From the NCBI GenBank assembly GCA_021162505.1, contig JAGGYO010000339.1:1-6374 (forward strand): DNA of 6,374 nucleotides, given 5' to 3'. Of this stretch, positions 6,360 to 6,374 are shown one piece after another; the stretch's first letter is position 1, and every line of letters starts with the position of its first letter. The DNA is from a bacterium. Its GTDB lineage: Bacteria > AUK180. Position numbers and translations under genes: made by a program. Below the pieces are notes generated by a model. The model worked only from the letters and a program-made list of their open reading frames with translations. It made no database searches and was not told the DNA's origin.

Positions 6360-6374
6360 CCAAATGCATATCAC

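Noticed and set aside
1..6374. A new defence system built around the helicase-nuclease pair
   Set aside because: Both proteins carry the full motif sets of housekeeping AddA and AddB and there is no accessory effector gene in the window; ordinary recombinational repair explains them.

Overview
The window is AT-rich and almost filled by two long, same-strand genes that form a double-strand-break repair operon of the AddAB type. An AddA-like UvrD/RecB-family helicase-nuclease (274-3357) is followed one base later by an AddB-like protein (3359-6109). AddB carries a second PD-(D/E)XK nuclease domain, a four-cysteine iron-sulfur site, and a helicase-like core with no P-loop. The motif wording of both proteins (for example FTNNSTKEMKERI, HISTIDSFLQKIL and LLYVTFTRAK in AddA; FPSSRAGLYLKKRL, EPLEGLQIMGLLETRAL and a GFPISTTPIYESIM-type motif in AddB) is that of the Bacteroidota-style AddAB rather than the Bacillus or E. 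coli RecBCD style. The operon-internal and flanking Shine-Dalgarno sequences are good ones (GGAG, AAAGGAG, AGGAGG), which is unusual for Bacteroidota proper. A low-GC relative in the wider FCB assemblage (for example a Cloacimonadota- or Marinimicrobia-like lineage) is therefore a reasonable but unproven guess.

Left flank (1-273): two copies of a 28-nt near-identical direct repeat at a 36-nt period (19-46, 55-82), lying in a frame that stays open to a TGA at 104-106; a perfect 24-nt palindrome (137-160); a plausible sigma70-type promoter (167-194); and a strong SD that serves a tiny GTG-started ORF (212-277) rather than addA itself. That ORF ends in an ATGA overlap with the addA start, and the bases just before the addA ATG are a 13-nt repeat, not an SD. 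This suggests addA is translated by coupling to the leader ORF.

Right flank (6110-6374): an imperfect inverted repeat just after addB, three 9-nt tandem units ending in CGAATTA, a small hairpin, an inverted copy of the 13-nt repeat, a minus-strand promoter/SD/ATG cluster, and a perfect 38-bp palindrome near the right edge. The 13-nt repeats (257-269 and 6229-6241) point toward each other and bracket the whole addAB operon.

Together AddA and AddB should make a heterodimer that unwinds and resects broken DNA ends and loads the recombinase. The genes are not new in kind. What deserves a second look is the repeat-rich flanks, the operon bracketing, the leader ORF coupling, and a substitution in the AddA nuclease QxxxY motif. 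No RNA genes, CRISPR arrays or intact transposase genes are visible.
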